A stretch of 64,000 nucleotides of DNA, taken from assembly GCA_016861105.1 (NCBI GenBank), contig BOKS01000006.1:167362-231361 (forward strand), written 5' to 3'. Numbering within the stretch: the first letter of the stretch is position 1; every line of letters starts with the position of its first letter. The DNA comes from Betaproteobacteria bacterium (lineage in GTDB: Bacteria; Pseudomonadota; Gammaproteobacteria; Burkholderiales; Casimicrobiaceae). The notes below the pieces were generated by a model. It was not told where the DNA came from. It made no database searches and saw nothing but the letters and a program-made list of their open reading frames with translations. A program made the translations under genes and the position numbers. Positions 1-8,342 of this stretch are shown piece after piece.

Positions 1-1
1 C

Positions 2-829
2 ACCACGGAGGAGATCGCGCAGGCCTTCCTCGCGCGGCCGGCCGCGCTGGCGCAGCGCATCGTGCGCGCCAAGGCCAAGATCCGCGACGCGCGCATCCCC
101 TACGAGGTGCCCGGGCGCGAGCAACTGGCCGCGCGGCTCGACGCGGTGCTGCGCGTGGTCTACCTCGTGTTCAACGAGGGCTACTCCGCGTCGTCGGGCG
201 AGGCGGTCACGCGCGTCGACCTGTCGACCGAGGCGATCCGCCTCGGCCGGCTGCTCGTCGACCTGGTGCCCGAGGGCGAGACCTTCGGCCTGCTGGCGCT
301 CATGCTGCTGCACGAGTCGCGCCGCGCGGCGCGGACCACGCCCGGCGGCGACCTCGTCCGGCTCGACGAGCAGGACCGCGCGCAGTGGGACCGCGGCCAG
401 ATCGCGGAAGGGCTCGAATGCGTCGGGCGCGCCTTCGCGCGCGAGCCGGTGGGGGCCTACACGCTGCAGGCGGCGATCGCCGCCACCCACGCCACCGCGC
501 CGCACGCCGCGGCGACGGACTGGCCCCGCATCGTCGCGCTCTACGACCTGCTGCTGCGCGTCGAGCCCTCGCCGGTCGTGGAGCTGAATCGCGCGGTCGC
601 GGTCGCGATGCGCGACGGGCCGCAGGCCGGGCTCGCGCTCGTCGACGCGCTGCTCGCCCGCGGCGACCTCGCGGGCTACCACCTCGCGCACGCCGCCCGC
701 GCGGACCTCTGCCGGCGCCTCGGGCGCCACGCGCAGGCGCGCGAGGCCTACGTGCAGGCCCTCTCGCACGCGCGGCAGGCGCCCGAGCGGCGCTTCCTCG
801 AGCGGCAGCTCGGTTCGCTGCCGGCCTGA
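2..829 (+). CDS. ECF42-type RNA polymerase sigma factor, C-terminal part (5' end outside window)
   Basis: The frame is open from base 2 to a TGA at 829, giving 275 visible residues. The gene starts upstream of the window. The first visible residues (TTEEIAQAFL, then AQRIVRAKAKIRDARIPYEVP-like sequence) are the sigma region 4 helix-turn-helix. The rest, including VYLVFNEGYSAS near residue 55 and LNRAVAVAMRDG near residue 200, is the long helical, TPR-like extension typical of the ECF42 group. Family knowledge: ECF42 factors lack a classical anti-sigma factor, depend on this extension and sit beside YCII/DGPF proteins. Exactly that neighbourhood follows here, with five small plus-strand genes. 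Regions 2 and 3 cannot be seen. Confidence 0.9.
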   Translation, partial: TTEEIAQAFLARPAALAQRIVRAKAKIRDARIPYEVPGREQLAARLDAVLRVVYLVFNEGYSASSGEAVTRVDLSTEAIRLGRLLVDLVPEGETFGLLALMLLHESRRAARTTPGGDLVRLDEQDRAQWDRGQIAEGLECVGRAFAREPVGAYTLQAAIAATHATAPHAAATDWPRIVALYDLLLRVEPSPVVELNRAVAVAMRDGPQAGLALVDALLARGDLAGYHLAHAARADLCRRLGRHAQAREAYVQALSHARQAPERRFLERQLGSLPA

Positions 830-936
830 AGCGCGCGCGGGCCGCGCGGCTGTCGAAATCCGCAGTCCCCGTTCGACCACTGGAGACCCCGGCGGATGCC
901 ATCCGCCGGGGCGACGACACCACGGAGGATCGACGC

Positions 937-1419
937 ATGGACCTGCCCCCACCCCTGCAGCAGCACCGCTGGCTCGCGCAATGGCTCGGCGAGTGGACCT
1001 TCGAGGCGGTGGCCAAGGGGCCCCCCGGACGGCCCGACGAACGTTGCGGGGGCCGCGAGCACGTCCGCCCGCTCGGCGACCTGTGGGTAGTCTGCGAAGG
1101 CCGCGGGGCGATGCCGGGCGGCGGCGAGGCGGCGACGCTGATGACCGTCGGCTTCGACCCGGCCCGCGGCCGCTTCGTCGGCACGTGGTGCGGCTCGATG
1201 ATGACGCACCTGTGGATCTACGACGGCGCGCTCGACCCGGGCGGCCGCATCCTGACGCTCGCGGCACGCGGTCCGTCGTTCACCGGCGAGGGCATGGCCG
1301 AGTACCGCGACGCGATCGAAGTCGTGTCCGGCGACGAGCGCGTCCTCACGTCGTCCGTGCAGGACGCCGACGGGACGTGGCAGCCGTTCATGACCGCCCG
1401 CTACCGCCGCGAGCGCTGA
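937..1419 (+). CDS. DUF1579-family protein
   Basis: This 160-residue protein has no signal peptide or membrane segment. The ATG at 937 follows GGAGG (924-928) at a good distance. An open frame extends further upstream, but that part overlaps the sigma-factor gene and has no matching composition. The opening LGEWTFEA, the central MTVGFDPARGRFVGTW and a lipocalin-like strand pattern place it in DUF1579, a family of unknown biochemical role that often sits in ECF-sigma/YCII gene sets. It lies 107 bp after the sigma gene, and the next gene starts 2 bp after its stop, so it is probably part of the same transcription unit. Confidence 0.8.
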   Translation: MDLPPPLQQHRWLAQWLGEWTFEAVAKGPPGRPDERCGGREHVRPLGDLWVVCEGRGAMPGGGEAATLMTVGFDPARGRFVGTWCGSMMTHLWIYDGALDPGGRILTLAARGPSFTGEGMAEYRDAIEVVSGDERVLTSSVQDADGTWQPFMTARYRRER

Positions 1420-1421
1420 GC

Positions 1422-1889
1422 GTGGCGCCGCTGCACCTCCAGCCGATCCGCGTGGCCGCCACGTACGACGCACCCGCGAGCCGGGTGTTCGACGCCTGGC
1501 TGAACCCGCGGCTTGCGGCACGGTGGCTGTTCGCCACGGCGCTGGAGCCGGCGGCGCCGGTGGCGATGGAGCCGCGCGTCGCGGGCCGCTTCTGCTTCCT
1601 CGACGGCCGCGGCCGCGCGCGCACCGCGTGGCGCGGCGAGTACGTCGAGATCGTCCCTCCCCGGCGGCTCGCCTTCACGCTCGAGCTCGACGACGGCGGC
1701 GGGCCGACGCGCGTCACCGTCACGCTGGCCGGGCGCGGCGCCGGCTGCCGCCTGCGGCTCGTCCACGAAGGCGTTCCGCGGCAGCGCGCCGCGGCGCTCG
1801 CCGACCGCTGGACCGGCCTCCTCTACGGCCTCGGCACGCTGCTCGGCGCGGCGCCGGAGCCCCACGTCCTCACGGAGCACGCGCCATGA
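1422..1889 (+). CDS. SRPBCC (AHSA1-type) domain protein
   Basis: A 155-residue protein read from a GTG at 1422, two bases after the DUF1579 stop. The sequence shows the START/Bet v1-like pattern of the activator of Hsp90 ATPase 1 family: an opening strand ending in ATYDAPASRVFDAW, then GRFCFLDG, GEYVEIVPPRRLAFT and a closing helix rich in Ala/Leu. Such proteins have a hydrophobic ligand pocket, but the ligand is unknown. Its TGA overlaps the ATG of the next gene (ATGA at 1886-1889), indicating translational coupling. SRPBCC genes are common neighbours of ECF42 and YCII genes. Confidence 0.85.
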   Translation: MAPLHLQPIRVAATYDAPASRVFDAWLNPRLAARWLFATALEPAAPVAMEPRVAGRFCFLDGRGRARTAWRGEYVEIVPPRRLAFTLELDDGGGPTRVTVTLAGRGAGCRLRLVHEGVPRQRAAALADRWTGLLYGLGTLLGAAPEPHVLTEHAP

Positions 1890-2221
1890 AGTACGCCTGC
1901 CTGGTCTATCTCGACGAGACGCTGCGCGAGACGGTGCCCGACCGCGAGTGCAAGGCGTTCGGCGACGGGCTGCGTGCGCGCGGCTGCCTGCTCGGCGGCG
2001 AAGCCCTCCGGCCTTCGCACACGGCGACCGTCGTGCGCGTGCGCAACGGCGGCGTCGCGCTCACCGACGGGCCGTTCGCGGAGACCAAGGAGCAGCTCGC
2101 CGGGTTCTACCTGATCGACGCCACCGACCTGAACGAGGCGATCCAGATCGCCGCGCGCATCCCGCCCGCACGCGTTGGGTCGATCGAGGTGCGGCCGGTG
2201 CGCGAGCTCGACGCCGGGTAG
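1886..2221 (+). CDS. YCII-related (DGPF) domain protein
   Basis: A 111-residue protein of the YCII/DGPF family, with the signature DGPFAETKE near residues 63-71, preceded by the KYACLVYLDE first strand. The start overlaps the previous stop, so it is translationally coupled. Family knowledge: these ferredoxin-fold proteins are the hallmark neighbours of ECF42 sigma factors and are thought to belong to their regulons. A catalytic role is not established. A second family member lies 88 bp downstream. Confidence 0.92.
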   Translation: MKYACLVYLDETLRETVPDRECKAFGDGLRARGCLLGGEALRPSHTATVVRVRNGGVALTDGPFAETKEQLAGFYLIDATDLNEAIQIAARIPPARVGSIEVRPVRELDAG

Positions 2222-2309
2222 CGATCCCGCCGCATGTCGAACGACGCCCCCGCCGTTCGACCAGTCACGCAGACGGCCGCGTCCCGCGGCCCACGTCAGG
2301 AGACTCGTC

Positions 2310-2723
2310 ATGAAGTTCATGATCATCGTGAAGGCCGACGCGGACACGGAGGCGGGCGTCATGCCGCCGCAGTCGCTGATCGCGGAGATGGCCGCGTACC
2401 ACGAGGCGCTGCAGGAGGCCGGCGTCCTGGTCGACGCGAACGGCCTGCGGCCCTCGGCGCAGGGCTTCCGCGTGCGCTACGAAGGCGACCGGCGGACCGT
2501 GGTGGACGGCCCCTTCGCGGAGACCAAGGAGCTCGTCGCCGGCTACACGATCATCGACGTCGCCTCGCGCGCGCAGGCCGTCGCGTGGGCCTCCCGGTTC
2601 CCGAACCCGCACCCCGGCAAGACCAACGAGATCGAGGTCCGGCCCTTCTACGCGCTCGAGGACTTCGAGCCCGGCGAGGGCGTCGACCGCTTCCGGGCGC
2701 TCGATGCCGAGCGCGCGCGCTGA
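2310..2723 (+). CDS. YCII-related (DGPF) domain protein, second copy
   Basis: A 137-residue YCII/DGPF protein with the MKFMIIVKAD first strand, VVDGPFAETKEL near residues 67-78, and a longer C-terminal tail than its neighbour (VRPFYALEDF then an acidic, Arg-rich end). The ATG at 2310 follows AGGAGA (2298-2303). It shares the DGPFAETKE core with the gene at 1886 but diverges elsewhere, so this is an old rather than recent duplication. Same presumed ECF42 regulon. Confidence 0.92.
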   Translation: MKFMIIVKADADTEAGVMPPQSLIAEMAAYHEALQEAGVLVDANGLRPSAQGFRVRYEGDRRTVVDGPFAETKELVAGYTIIDVASRAQAVAWASRFPNPHPGKTNEIEVRPFYALEDFEPGEGVDRFRALDAERAR

Positions 2724-2751
2724 CCCTCCCACGACGACGACGGAGCCCGCC

Positions 2752-3165
2752 ATGCACGTTCAGCCCTACCTCTTCTTCGAAGGCCGCTGCGACGAGGCGC
2801 TCGCGTTCTACCGCGAGGCGCTCGGCGCCGAGGTGACCGCGCTCATGCGCTACAAGGAGGCGCCCGACCCGCCCCCCGAGGGCGCGTGCGGCGCGGCGAC
2901 CGGCGAGCACGTGATGCACGCCACCCTCAAGGTTGGCGCCAGCGAGGTTCACTGCTCGGACGGCATGGCGAGCGGCGCGACGCAGTTCCGCGGGTTCTCG
3001 CTCACGCTCGTCGCCGCGGACGAGGCGGAGGCGCGCAAGCGCTTCGACGCGCTGGCCCGCGACGGCAGCGTCGAGATGCCGCTCGGGCCTACGTTCTTCT
3101 CCCCGTGCTTCGGCATGCTGGCCGACCGCTTCGGCGTCGGCTGGATGGTCATCGTGCTCGCGTGA
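2752..3165 (+). CDS. VOC-family (PhnB/glyoxalase-like) protein
   Basis: A 137-residue single-domain vicinal-oxygen-chelate protein. QPYLFFEGRCDEALAFY at the N-terminus and the central HVMHATLKVGASEV stretch are typical of the PhnB-like subgroup, often annotated as 3-demethylubiquinone methyltransferase-like. That annotation is misleading, because no methyltransferase domain is present. The substrate is unknown. The start codon is 28 bp after the preceding stop. This is the last gene of the ECF42-linked plus-strand series and runs towards the convergent gene at 3260. Confidence 0.85.
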   Translation: MHVQPYLFFEGRCDEALAFYREALGAEVTALMRYKEAPDPPPEGACGAATGEHVMHATLKVGASEVHCSDGMASGATQFRGFSLTLVAADEAEARKRFDALARDGSVEMPLGPTFFSPCFGMLADRFGVGWMVIVLA

Positions 3166-3171
3166 GCGGGC

Positions 3172-3205
3172 GGCACGGTGCGACGCGCGCGCAGCGCACG
3201 GTGCC
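3172..3205. terminator. Hairpin between convergent genes
   Basis: Arms at 3172-3182 and 3195-3205 pair as an 11-bp stem with one G-G mismatch around a 12-base loop. It lies 6 bases after the VOC stop and 54 bases after the convergent gene's stop. There is no T-tract on either side. It is read as a bidirectional terminator by position only. Confidence 0.45.
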
Positions 3206-3259
3206 TGCGGTTCGACGGCGGGGCCGCGGCCGGACCGGGCGCGCGCGACGGGGCGGCCT

Positions 3260-4435
3260 TCAGCCGAGTTGCTCGTCGAGCCCGGGCGGCACGGGCTGGT
3301 ACGGGTGCGCGTCCATCACCGCGTCGTCGAGGTCGACGCCCCAGCCGGGCGCAGCGCCGGCGTACGCGTACCCGGCGACGGCCGGCTCGACGCCACGCAC
3401 GAGCTCGCGCGCCAGCGGGCTCTCGCCAAGCTGCAGCTCGAGGGTCGCCACGTCCTCCGCTGCGAGGCAGGCGTGCACGCTCGCCATCGTGCACACGGGT
3501 CCGGTCGGGTTGTGCGGCGAGCACGCCACGCCGTGCGCGTGCGCGAGCCGCGCGATGGCCAGCAGCGCGAGCGGCCCGCCGCAGTACTTGACGTCCGGCA
3601 TCACGACGTCGACGCGGCGCGGCGCCACGAACGGGCGGAAGGCGTCCACGCCGGCCTGCAGCTCGCACGCGGCGAGCGCGATGCCGCGCGCCTGCGCGGC
3701 GTCCCGAAGCCGGCCGAGCGCCGCGTGCGCGTGCGGCTGCTCGGACACCGGGCACTCGAACCACCGGATGCCGATCGGCGCGAGCCGGTCGAGGACGGCC
3801 AGCGCCGTGGCTTCGTCGAAGCGCCAGTGGCAATCGACCATCAGGTGCACGTCGGGACCGACGGCATCGCGCATCGCCCGCACGCGATCGACGCCGGCGT
3901 CGATCGCGCGCCGCGTCGGCGCTTGGGCGAGCGCTTCCGGCAGCACGCCGTCGAAAGGCGCGATCTTCACCGCGCGATAGCCGGAGGCGACCGCGGCGAC
4001 CGCGCTGGCCGCGCAGCCGGCCGGCGAGCGATCGCGCGTCGCGCGGTTCACGTTGGCGTAGACCGCAACGCGGTCGCGGCGCTTGCCGCCGAGCAGCTGC
4101 CACGCGGGCACGCCCGCCGCCCTGGCCCGCAGGTCGACGAGGGCCTGCCGCACGGCGCTGCGGATCGCGTTGGCCACCAGCCCCGCGGGCGCGTGCGCAA
4201 AGGTCGCGAGCGCCGGCAGCGCGTCGTCCGCCACCGCCCCGACGAGTCGCGGGCGCAGCAGGTCGAGATAGGCCGCGAGCAGGGGCTCGTAGCCGTTCAG
4301 CGACGCCTCGCCGACGCCGACGATCCCCGCGTCGGAGCGCACGCGCACGAACGACCAGTTGGTCCGCGCGTTGACGTGGACGGCGCGGAAGTCGACGGCG
4401 GCGATCCGCAGCGTCGTGTCGGCGGGAGGTTTCAA
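3260..4435 (-). CDS. Mandelate racemase/muconate lactonizing enzyme family protein (probable acid-sugar dehydratase)
   Basis: A 391-residue enolase-superfamily enzyme. The capping domain covers residues 9-130 and the barrel the remainder. Putative Mg ligands are D201, E227 and E258. D281 and H308 have the spacing of the Asp-His catalytic dyad (27 residues, as D270/H297 in mandelate racemase). The first-face lysine motif is K157-I-A159, so the second lysine of KxK is missing. This argues for a dehydratase that relies on the His-Asp pair rather than a racemase. No ATG is available: the frame is closed by a stop at 4442-4444, so the longest start is the TTG at 4435. It diverges from the GntR gene across a palindrome-rich gap, suggesting that GntR controls it. 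Substrate unknown. Confidence 0.85.
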   Translation of the reverse strand: MKPPADTTLRIAAVDFRAVHVNARTNWSFVRVRSDAGIVGVGEASLNGYEPLLAAYLDLLRPRLVGAVADDALPALATFAHAPAGLVANAIRSAVRQALVDLRARAAGVPAWQLLGGKRRDRVAVYANVNRATRDRSPAGCAASAVAAVASGYRAVKIAPFDGVLPEALAQAPTRRAIDAGVDRVRAMRDAVGPDVHLMVDCHWRFDEATALAVLDRLAPIGIRWFECPVSEQPHAHAALGRLRDAAQARGIALAACELQAGVDAFRPFVAPRRVDVVMPDVKYCGGPLALLAIARLAHAHGVACSPHNPTGPVCTMASVHACLAAEDVATLELQLGESPLARELVRGVEPAVAGYAYAGAAPGWGVDLDDAVMDAHPYQPVPPGLDEQLG

Positions 4436-4502
4436 AGTTGATCAAATACGCGCATGCGCTATTGACATTCTAGGGCAAAACCGTCGATAGTTGATCATTC
4501 GT
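4436..4502. promoter_or_regulatory. Divergent promoter region with repeated AGTTGATCA operators
   Basis: AGTTGATCA occurs at 4436-4444 and again, in the same orientation, at 4489-4497, 53 bp apart (about five helix turns). The first copy contains the perfect palindrome TTGATCAA (4438-4445). A separate perfect palindrome, GCGCATGCGC, lies at 4450-4459. A plus-strand promoter can be read as TTGACA (4462-4467), 18 bp, GATAGT (4486-4491), which puts the second TGATCA over the -10/+1 region. On the minus strand, TAGAAT (4472-4467) could be a -10 for the enolase-family gene. Inference: operators for the adjacent GntR regulator. Confidence 0.6.
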
Positions 4503-5174
4503 ATGATGTCCACCGTGCCGACGCCTCCTGCCAGCCTGCCCGAGCGCATCCGCAGCGACGTGGTCGCCGGCGTCTTCCCGTTCGGGGCCCGGCTGCGCAT
4601 CCACGAGCTGGCCGCCCGCTACGGCGTGAGCCCGATGCCCGTGCGCGAAGCGCTGCGCGAGCTGCGCGGCAGCGGCCTGGTCGTCAGCGAGCGGCACTGC
4701 GGGGCCCGCGTGCGCGCGGTGGACGCCGCGTTCGTCGAGAACCTCTTCGACATCCGCAGCGCGATCGAGACGATGCTCGCGCGGCGGGCCGCGGAGCGCC
4801 GCACCGCGGCGCAGCTCCAGCAGCTGCAGGCGCTGCAGGCGCGCCTGGAAGCGCACGTCGCCCTCGGCGACGCGCCGGCCGTCCTCGCGGCGAACCGCGA
4901 CTTCCACGACGTCGTCAATGCCGCCGCCGACAACCCGGAGGCGATCCACGTGGCCGGCGAGCACTGGCTCATCCTCGCCGCGCTGTGGGCCCGCTTCGGC
5001 TACCGCGAGGCCCGGTTCGCCGGCGTGGTCAGCGACCACCGCCACCTGATCGCGGCCCTGGCGGCCCGCGATCCCGACGTCGCCGGCTCGATCATGAGCG
5101 CGCACGTCGCGAAGGCCCGCCAGGACCTGTTGCAGCAGATGCGCGAGGCGGATGCGCGCGCGCGCGCCGCCTGA
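4503..5174 (+). CDS. GntR-family (FadR/FCD subfamily) transcriptional regulator
   Basis: A 223-residue regulator. An N-terminal winged helix (residues 8-75, with LRIHELAARYGVSPMPVREAL) is followed by an all-helical FCD ligand domain (about 90-215, with the metal-site pattern D...H...H around FHDVVN and SDHRHLIAAL). Start: ATG at 4503 or 4506. An in-frame TTG at 4491 lies inside the predicted -10 box and is rejected. No Shine-Dalgarno is visible and the predicted transcription start is only a few bases upstream, so the message may be nearly leaderless. It probably represses itself and the divergent enolase-family gene, with an acid-sugar or keto-acid effector. Confidence 0.88.
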   Translation: MMSTVPTPPASLPERIRSDVVAGVFPFGARLRIHELAARYGVSPMPVREALRELRGSGLVVSERHCGARVRAVDAAFVENLFDIRSAIETMLARRAAERRTAAQLQQLQALQARLEAHVALGDAPAVLAANRDFHDVVNAAADNPEAIHVAGEHWLILAALWARFGYREARFAGVVSDHRHLIAALAARDPDVAGSIMSAHVAKARQDLLQQMREADARARAA

Positions 5175-5223
5175 TCACCCCCACGCCGCGCGCGGCGCGG
5201 CGACCACCACGAGGAGACCTTCG

Positions 5224-6204
5224 ATGAAGCACCTGTCCGGCCGCATCGCGGCAGCGCTGGGCGCCCTGTCGCTGCTCGCCGTCGGCGCCGACGTCGCAGC
5301 CCAGGCCTGGCCGGCACGCCCCGTGAAGATCATCGTCCCCGCGACGCCCGGCGACGGCTCGGACCTCGCCGGGCGGCTGCTCGCGGCGAAGCTGCAGCAG
5401 CGGCTGGGCCAGCCGTTCGTCATCGACAACCGCACCGGTGCGGGCGGCATCGTGGGGTCGGTGGCCGCGAAGAACGCGGCGCCCGACGGCTACACGTTCG
5501 TCATCGGCACCGCAGGCTCGCACGGCATCAACGCCGCCGTGTACTCGAAGCTCGACTACCACCCGCTGCGCGACTTCGAGCCGGTCGCGATGATCAACAA
5601 GGCGCCGAACGTCTGCGTGATCAACCCGGACGTGCCGGCGAAGACGCTGAAGGAGTTCGTGGCGCTCGCCAAGGCCGCGCCCGGCAAGTACAGCTTCGGC
5701 TCGGGCGGCAACGGGTCGTCGGCGCATCTCACCGGCGAGTACCTGAAGATGGTGGCGGGCATCGACCTGCTGCACGTCCCCTACAAGGGCGCGGCGCCCG
5801 CCGTCCAGGCGGTCGTCGCCGGCGAGGTGCAGGCGTTCTGCGGCAACCTGCCGCCGACGATGGGGCAGATCAAGGCGGGACGGGTGCGGCCGCTCGCCGT
5901 GACCACGCTCGCGCGCAACGGCGAGCTTCCCGACGTGCCCACGGTGGCCGAGTCCGGTTATCCGGGCTTCGAGACGGTCGCGTGGTTCGGGTTCTTCGCG
6001 CCGAAGGGCACCCCGCAGCCGATCGTCGAGCGCTTCGCGGCGGAGATCGCGGAGGTCCTGCGCCTGCCCGACGTGCGCGACGGCCTGATCGCCCAGGGAA
6101 CGGAGCCGATCGGCAGCGCGCCCGCGGCGTTCCGCGCCTACGTCGAAGGCGAGATCGCCAAGTGGACGAAGGTGGCGCAGGCGGCGAACGTCCGGCTCGA
6201 CTAG
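5224..6204 (+). CDS. Bug/TctC-type tripartite tricarboxylate transporter binding protein
   Basis: A 326-residue periplasmic binding protein. A signal peptide (residues 1-26, ending near VAAQA) is followed by the diagnostic WPARPVKIIVPATPGDGSD opening, IDNRTGAGG near residue 70, PDGYTF, and VPYKGAAPAVQAVVAG near residue 185. Family knowledge: Bug proteins bind carboxylates or small amides. The TctA/TctB membrane partners are absent from this window. RBS GGAGA (5214-5218). It follows the GntR gene by 49 bp and precedes a hydroxyacid dehydrogenase, so it probably senses or imports the acid handled by this cluster. Confidence 0.93.
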   Translation: MKHLSGRIAAALGALSLLAVGADVAAQAWPARPVKIIVPATPGDGSDLAGRLLAAKLQQRLGQPFVIDNRTGAGGIVGSVAAKNAAPDGYTFVIGTAGSHGINAAVYSKLDYHPLRDFEPVAMINKAPNVCVINPDVPAKTLKEFVALAKAAPGKYSFGSGGNGSSAHLTGEYLKMVAGIDLLHVPYKGAAPAVQAVVAGEVQAFCGNLPPTMGQIKAGRVRPLAVTTLARNGELPDVPTVAESGYPGFETVAWFGFFAPKGTPQPIVERFAAEIAEVLRLPDVRDGLIAQGTEPIGSAPAAFRAYVEGEIAKWTKVAQAANVRLD

Positions 6205-6211
6205 GGTACTT

Positions 6212-7261
6212 GTGGCCGCCGGTGCCTTCCGCGTCGGGCTCTCCGGCGACTTCCGCGCCGCCGACGGCGGGCCACTGTTCGACGCGCTGGCGTGGCGCTG
6301 GCTGCACGAGGCGCCGGGCGTGGAGGTCGCCCTCCTCGACCGTCCGGCCGGTGCCCCGGTCGAGCGCAGCGACGCCGAGCGCTTCGACGCGCTGGTGATC
6401 AAGCGCAACCGCGTGGACGCCGGCGTCGTCGACGGGCCGGCGCGGCTGCGCATCGTCGCGCGCAACGGCGTGGGCTTCGACCACGTCGACGTCGCCGCGT
6501 GCACGCGCGCCGGGGTCATGGTCACGCTCACGCCGCGCGCGGTCGCGCGGCCCGTCGCCTCCGCGACGTTCGCGCTGATCCTCGCGCTCGCGCACCGCAT
6601 CGTCGAGCGTGACCGGCGCACGCGCGCCGGCGAGTGGGCGCGCCGCTTGGAGTATCCCGGCTTCGGGCTGACCGGGCGCACGCTGGGCGTGGTCGGCCTC
6701 GGCGGCATCGGCTGCGAGCTGCTGCGGCTCGCCGCGCCGTGGCAGATGCGCCACCTCGGCGCCACGCCGCGGCCGCGGCCCGTGCGCTACGCCGGGCTCG
6801 CGGTCGACATCGTGCCCCTCGACGAGTTGCTCGCGCGGTCCGACTTCGTGGCGCTGTGCTGCCCGTTGAACGACTCCACGCGCGGCATGATCGACGCGCG
6901 CGCGCTCGCGCGCATGCCGCCCCACGCCGTCCTCGTGAACGCGGCGCGCGGCGAGATCGTCGACGAGACGGCGCTGGTGGAGGCGCTGCGCGCCGGGCGC
7001 CTCGCGGGCGCGGGCCTCGACGTGTACGCGCACGAGCCCCCTCCGCCCGGCCACCCGCTGTTCGCGCTCCCCAACGTGATCCTGGGCTCGCACAACCTCG
7101 CGATCACCGACGAGCTCAACGCGGCCGCGAACCGCGGCGTCGCCCGCGCGGTCCTCGACGTCGCCGCCGGCCGCGTGCCGGAGGACCTGCTCGATCCCGC
7201 GGTGCTGGCGCACGCGCGCGTGCGCGAACGCGCAGCGGCGGAACGACCGCCCGGCGCTTGA
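6212..7261 (+). CDS. D-isomer-specific 2-hydroxyacid dehydrogenase
   Basis: A 349-residue NAD-dependent dehydrogenase starting at GTG 6212, seven bases after the Bug stop. The Rossmann motif VGLGGIG lies near residue 165. The catalytic set is visible as NAARGEIVDE (Arg near 247), AHEPP (Glu near 275) and GSHN (His near 293). The second half of the substrate domain closes the protein. It is likely to reduce a 2-keto acid or oxidise a D-2-hydroxyacid. The neighbouring enolase-family dehydratase and Bug protein suggest an acid-sugar or hydroxyacid pathway. The exact substrate cannot be read from sequence. Confidence 0.88.
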   Translation: MAAGAFRVGLSGDFRAADGGPLFDALAWRWLHEAPGVEVALLDRPAGAPVERSDAERFDALVIKRNRVDAGVVDGPARLRIVARNGVGFDHVDVAACTRAGVMVTLTPRAVARPVASATFALILALAHRIVERDRRTRAGEWARRLEYPGFGLTGRTLGVVGLGGIGCELLRLAAPWQMRHLGATPRPRPVRYAGLAVDIVPLDELLARSDFVALCCPLNDSTRGMIDARALARMPPHAVLVNAARGEIVDETALVEALRAGRLAGAGLDVYAHEPPPPGHPLFALPNVILGSHNLAITDELNAAANRGVARAVLDVAAGRVPEDLLDPAVLAHARVRERAAAERPPGA

Positions 7262-7325
7262 CGGGCATCAAGGTGGACGGCGGCGCGGCGCGCCTAGGCT
7301 TGCGCGCTTGCGTCCGACCGCCACG

Positions 7326-8342
7326 ATGTCCGCCACCGCCCACCGACCCGAGCTCACGTGCCCCGCCGGCGGGCTGCCGGCGCTCAAGGCCGCCGTCGAC
7401 CACGGCGCGGACTGCGTGTACGTCGGGTTCCGCGACGAGACGAACGCGCGGGCGTTCGAGGGCCTGAACTTCGATCCGGCCACGCTGCGCACCGGCATCG
7501 ACTACGCGCACGCGCGCGGCTGCAAGGTGCTCGTCGCGCTCAACACGTTCCCCACGGCTTCGGGCTGGCCGCGCTGGACCGCAGCCGTCGACCGCGCCGC
7601 GGAGCTCGGCGCGGACGCCATCATCGCCGCGGATCTCGCGCTGCTCGACTACGCCGCCCGCACGCACCCGTCGCTGCGCCTGCACCTCTCCGTCCAGGCG
7701 TCCGCGACCAACTACGAGGCGATCGAGTTCTACCGCGAACGCTTCGGCATCCGCCGCGCGGTGCTGCCGCGCGTGCTCTCGATCGCGCAGGTCGAGCACA
7801 CGATCGCCAATACCGCCGTCGAGATCGAGGTGTTCGGCTACGGCAGCCTGTGCGTGATGGTCGAGGGACGCTGCGCGCTCTCGGCCTACGCCACCGGCGA
7901 GTCGCCGAACTGCCAGGGCGTGTGCTCGCCGGCGAAGGCGGTCCGCTGGGAGCCGCTGGACGGCGGCATGCGGACGCGGCTCAACGGATTCCTCATCGAC
8001 GAGTTCCACGGCGACGAGCGCCCCGGCTACCCGACGCTGTGCAAGGGACGCTTCGACGTCGGCGGCGACGTCTACTACGCGCTGGAGGAGCCGGCCAGCC
8101 TCGACGCGCTCGACCTCCTGCCCGACCTCGTGCGCATCGGCGTGCGCGCGATCAAGATCGAGGGGCGGCAGCGCGGCCCCGCGTACGTCGCGCAGGTCAC
8201 GCGCGTGTGGCGCGCCGCGATCGACGCCTGCACTGCCGCCCCGCGGTCGTACGCGACGGACCCGGCCGCACGCGCAGCGCTCGCGCGCCTGTCCGAGGGC
8301 CAGACGCAGACGCTGGGCGCGTACTCGCGGCCGTGGCGCTGA
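7326..8342 (+). CDS. ubiU: UbiU: O2-independent ubiquinone hydroxylation protein (U32 peptidase family)
   Basis: A 338-residue U32-family protein beginning ELTCPAGGLPALKAAVDHGAD. Four cysteines match the [4Fe-4S] spacing of E. coli UbiU (C169, C176, C193, C232): here C176, C183, C200 and C239. The match separates it from true U32 proteases. With UbiV it forms a heterodimer that hydroxylates the ubiquinone ring without O2, using prephenate as the oxygen donor (established for E. coli). ATG 7326 is preferred to an in-frame TTG at 7308. UbiV follows with overlapping ends. Confidence 0.95.
   Translation: MSATAHRPELTCPAGGLPALKAAVDHGADCVYVGFRDETNARAFEGLNFDPATLRTGIDYAHARGCKVLVALNTFPTASGWPRWTAAVDRAAELGADAIIAADLALLDYAARTHPSLRLHLSVQASATNYEAIEFYRERFGIRRAVLPRVLSIAQVEHTIANTAVEIEVFGYGSLCVMVEGRCALSAYATGESPNCQGVCSPAKAVRWEPLDGGMRTRLNGFLIDEFHGDERPGYPTLCKGRFDVGGDVYYALEEPASLDALDLLPDLVRIGVRAIKIEGRQRGPAYVAQVTRVWRAAIDACTAAPRSYATDPAARAALARLSEGQTQTLGAYSRPWR

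Noticed and set aside
4438..4445. TTGATCAA read as an FNR/Anr box
   Set aside because: FNR sites are TTGAT-N4-ATCAA, and here the half-sites are fused. GntR operator is the simpler reading.
4491..4502. TTG at 4491 as start of the GntR gene
   Set aside because: It lies inside the predicted -10/+1 region and adds only four residues of no family value.
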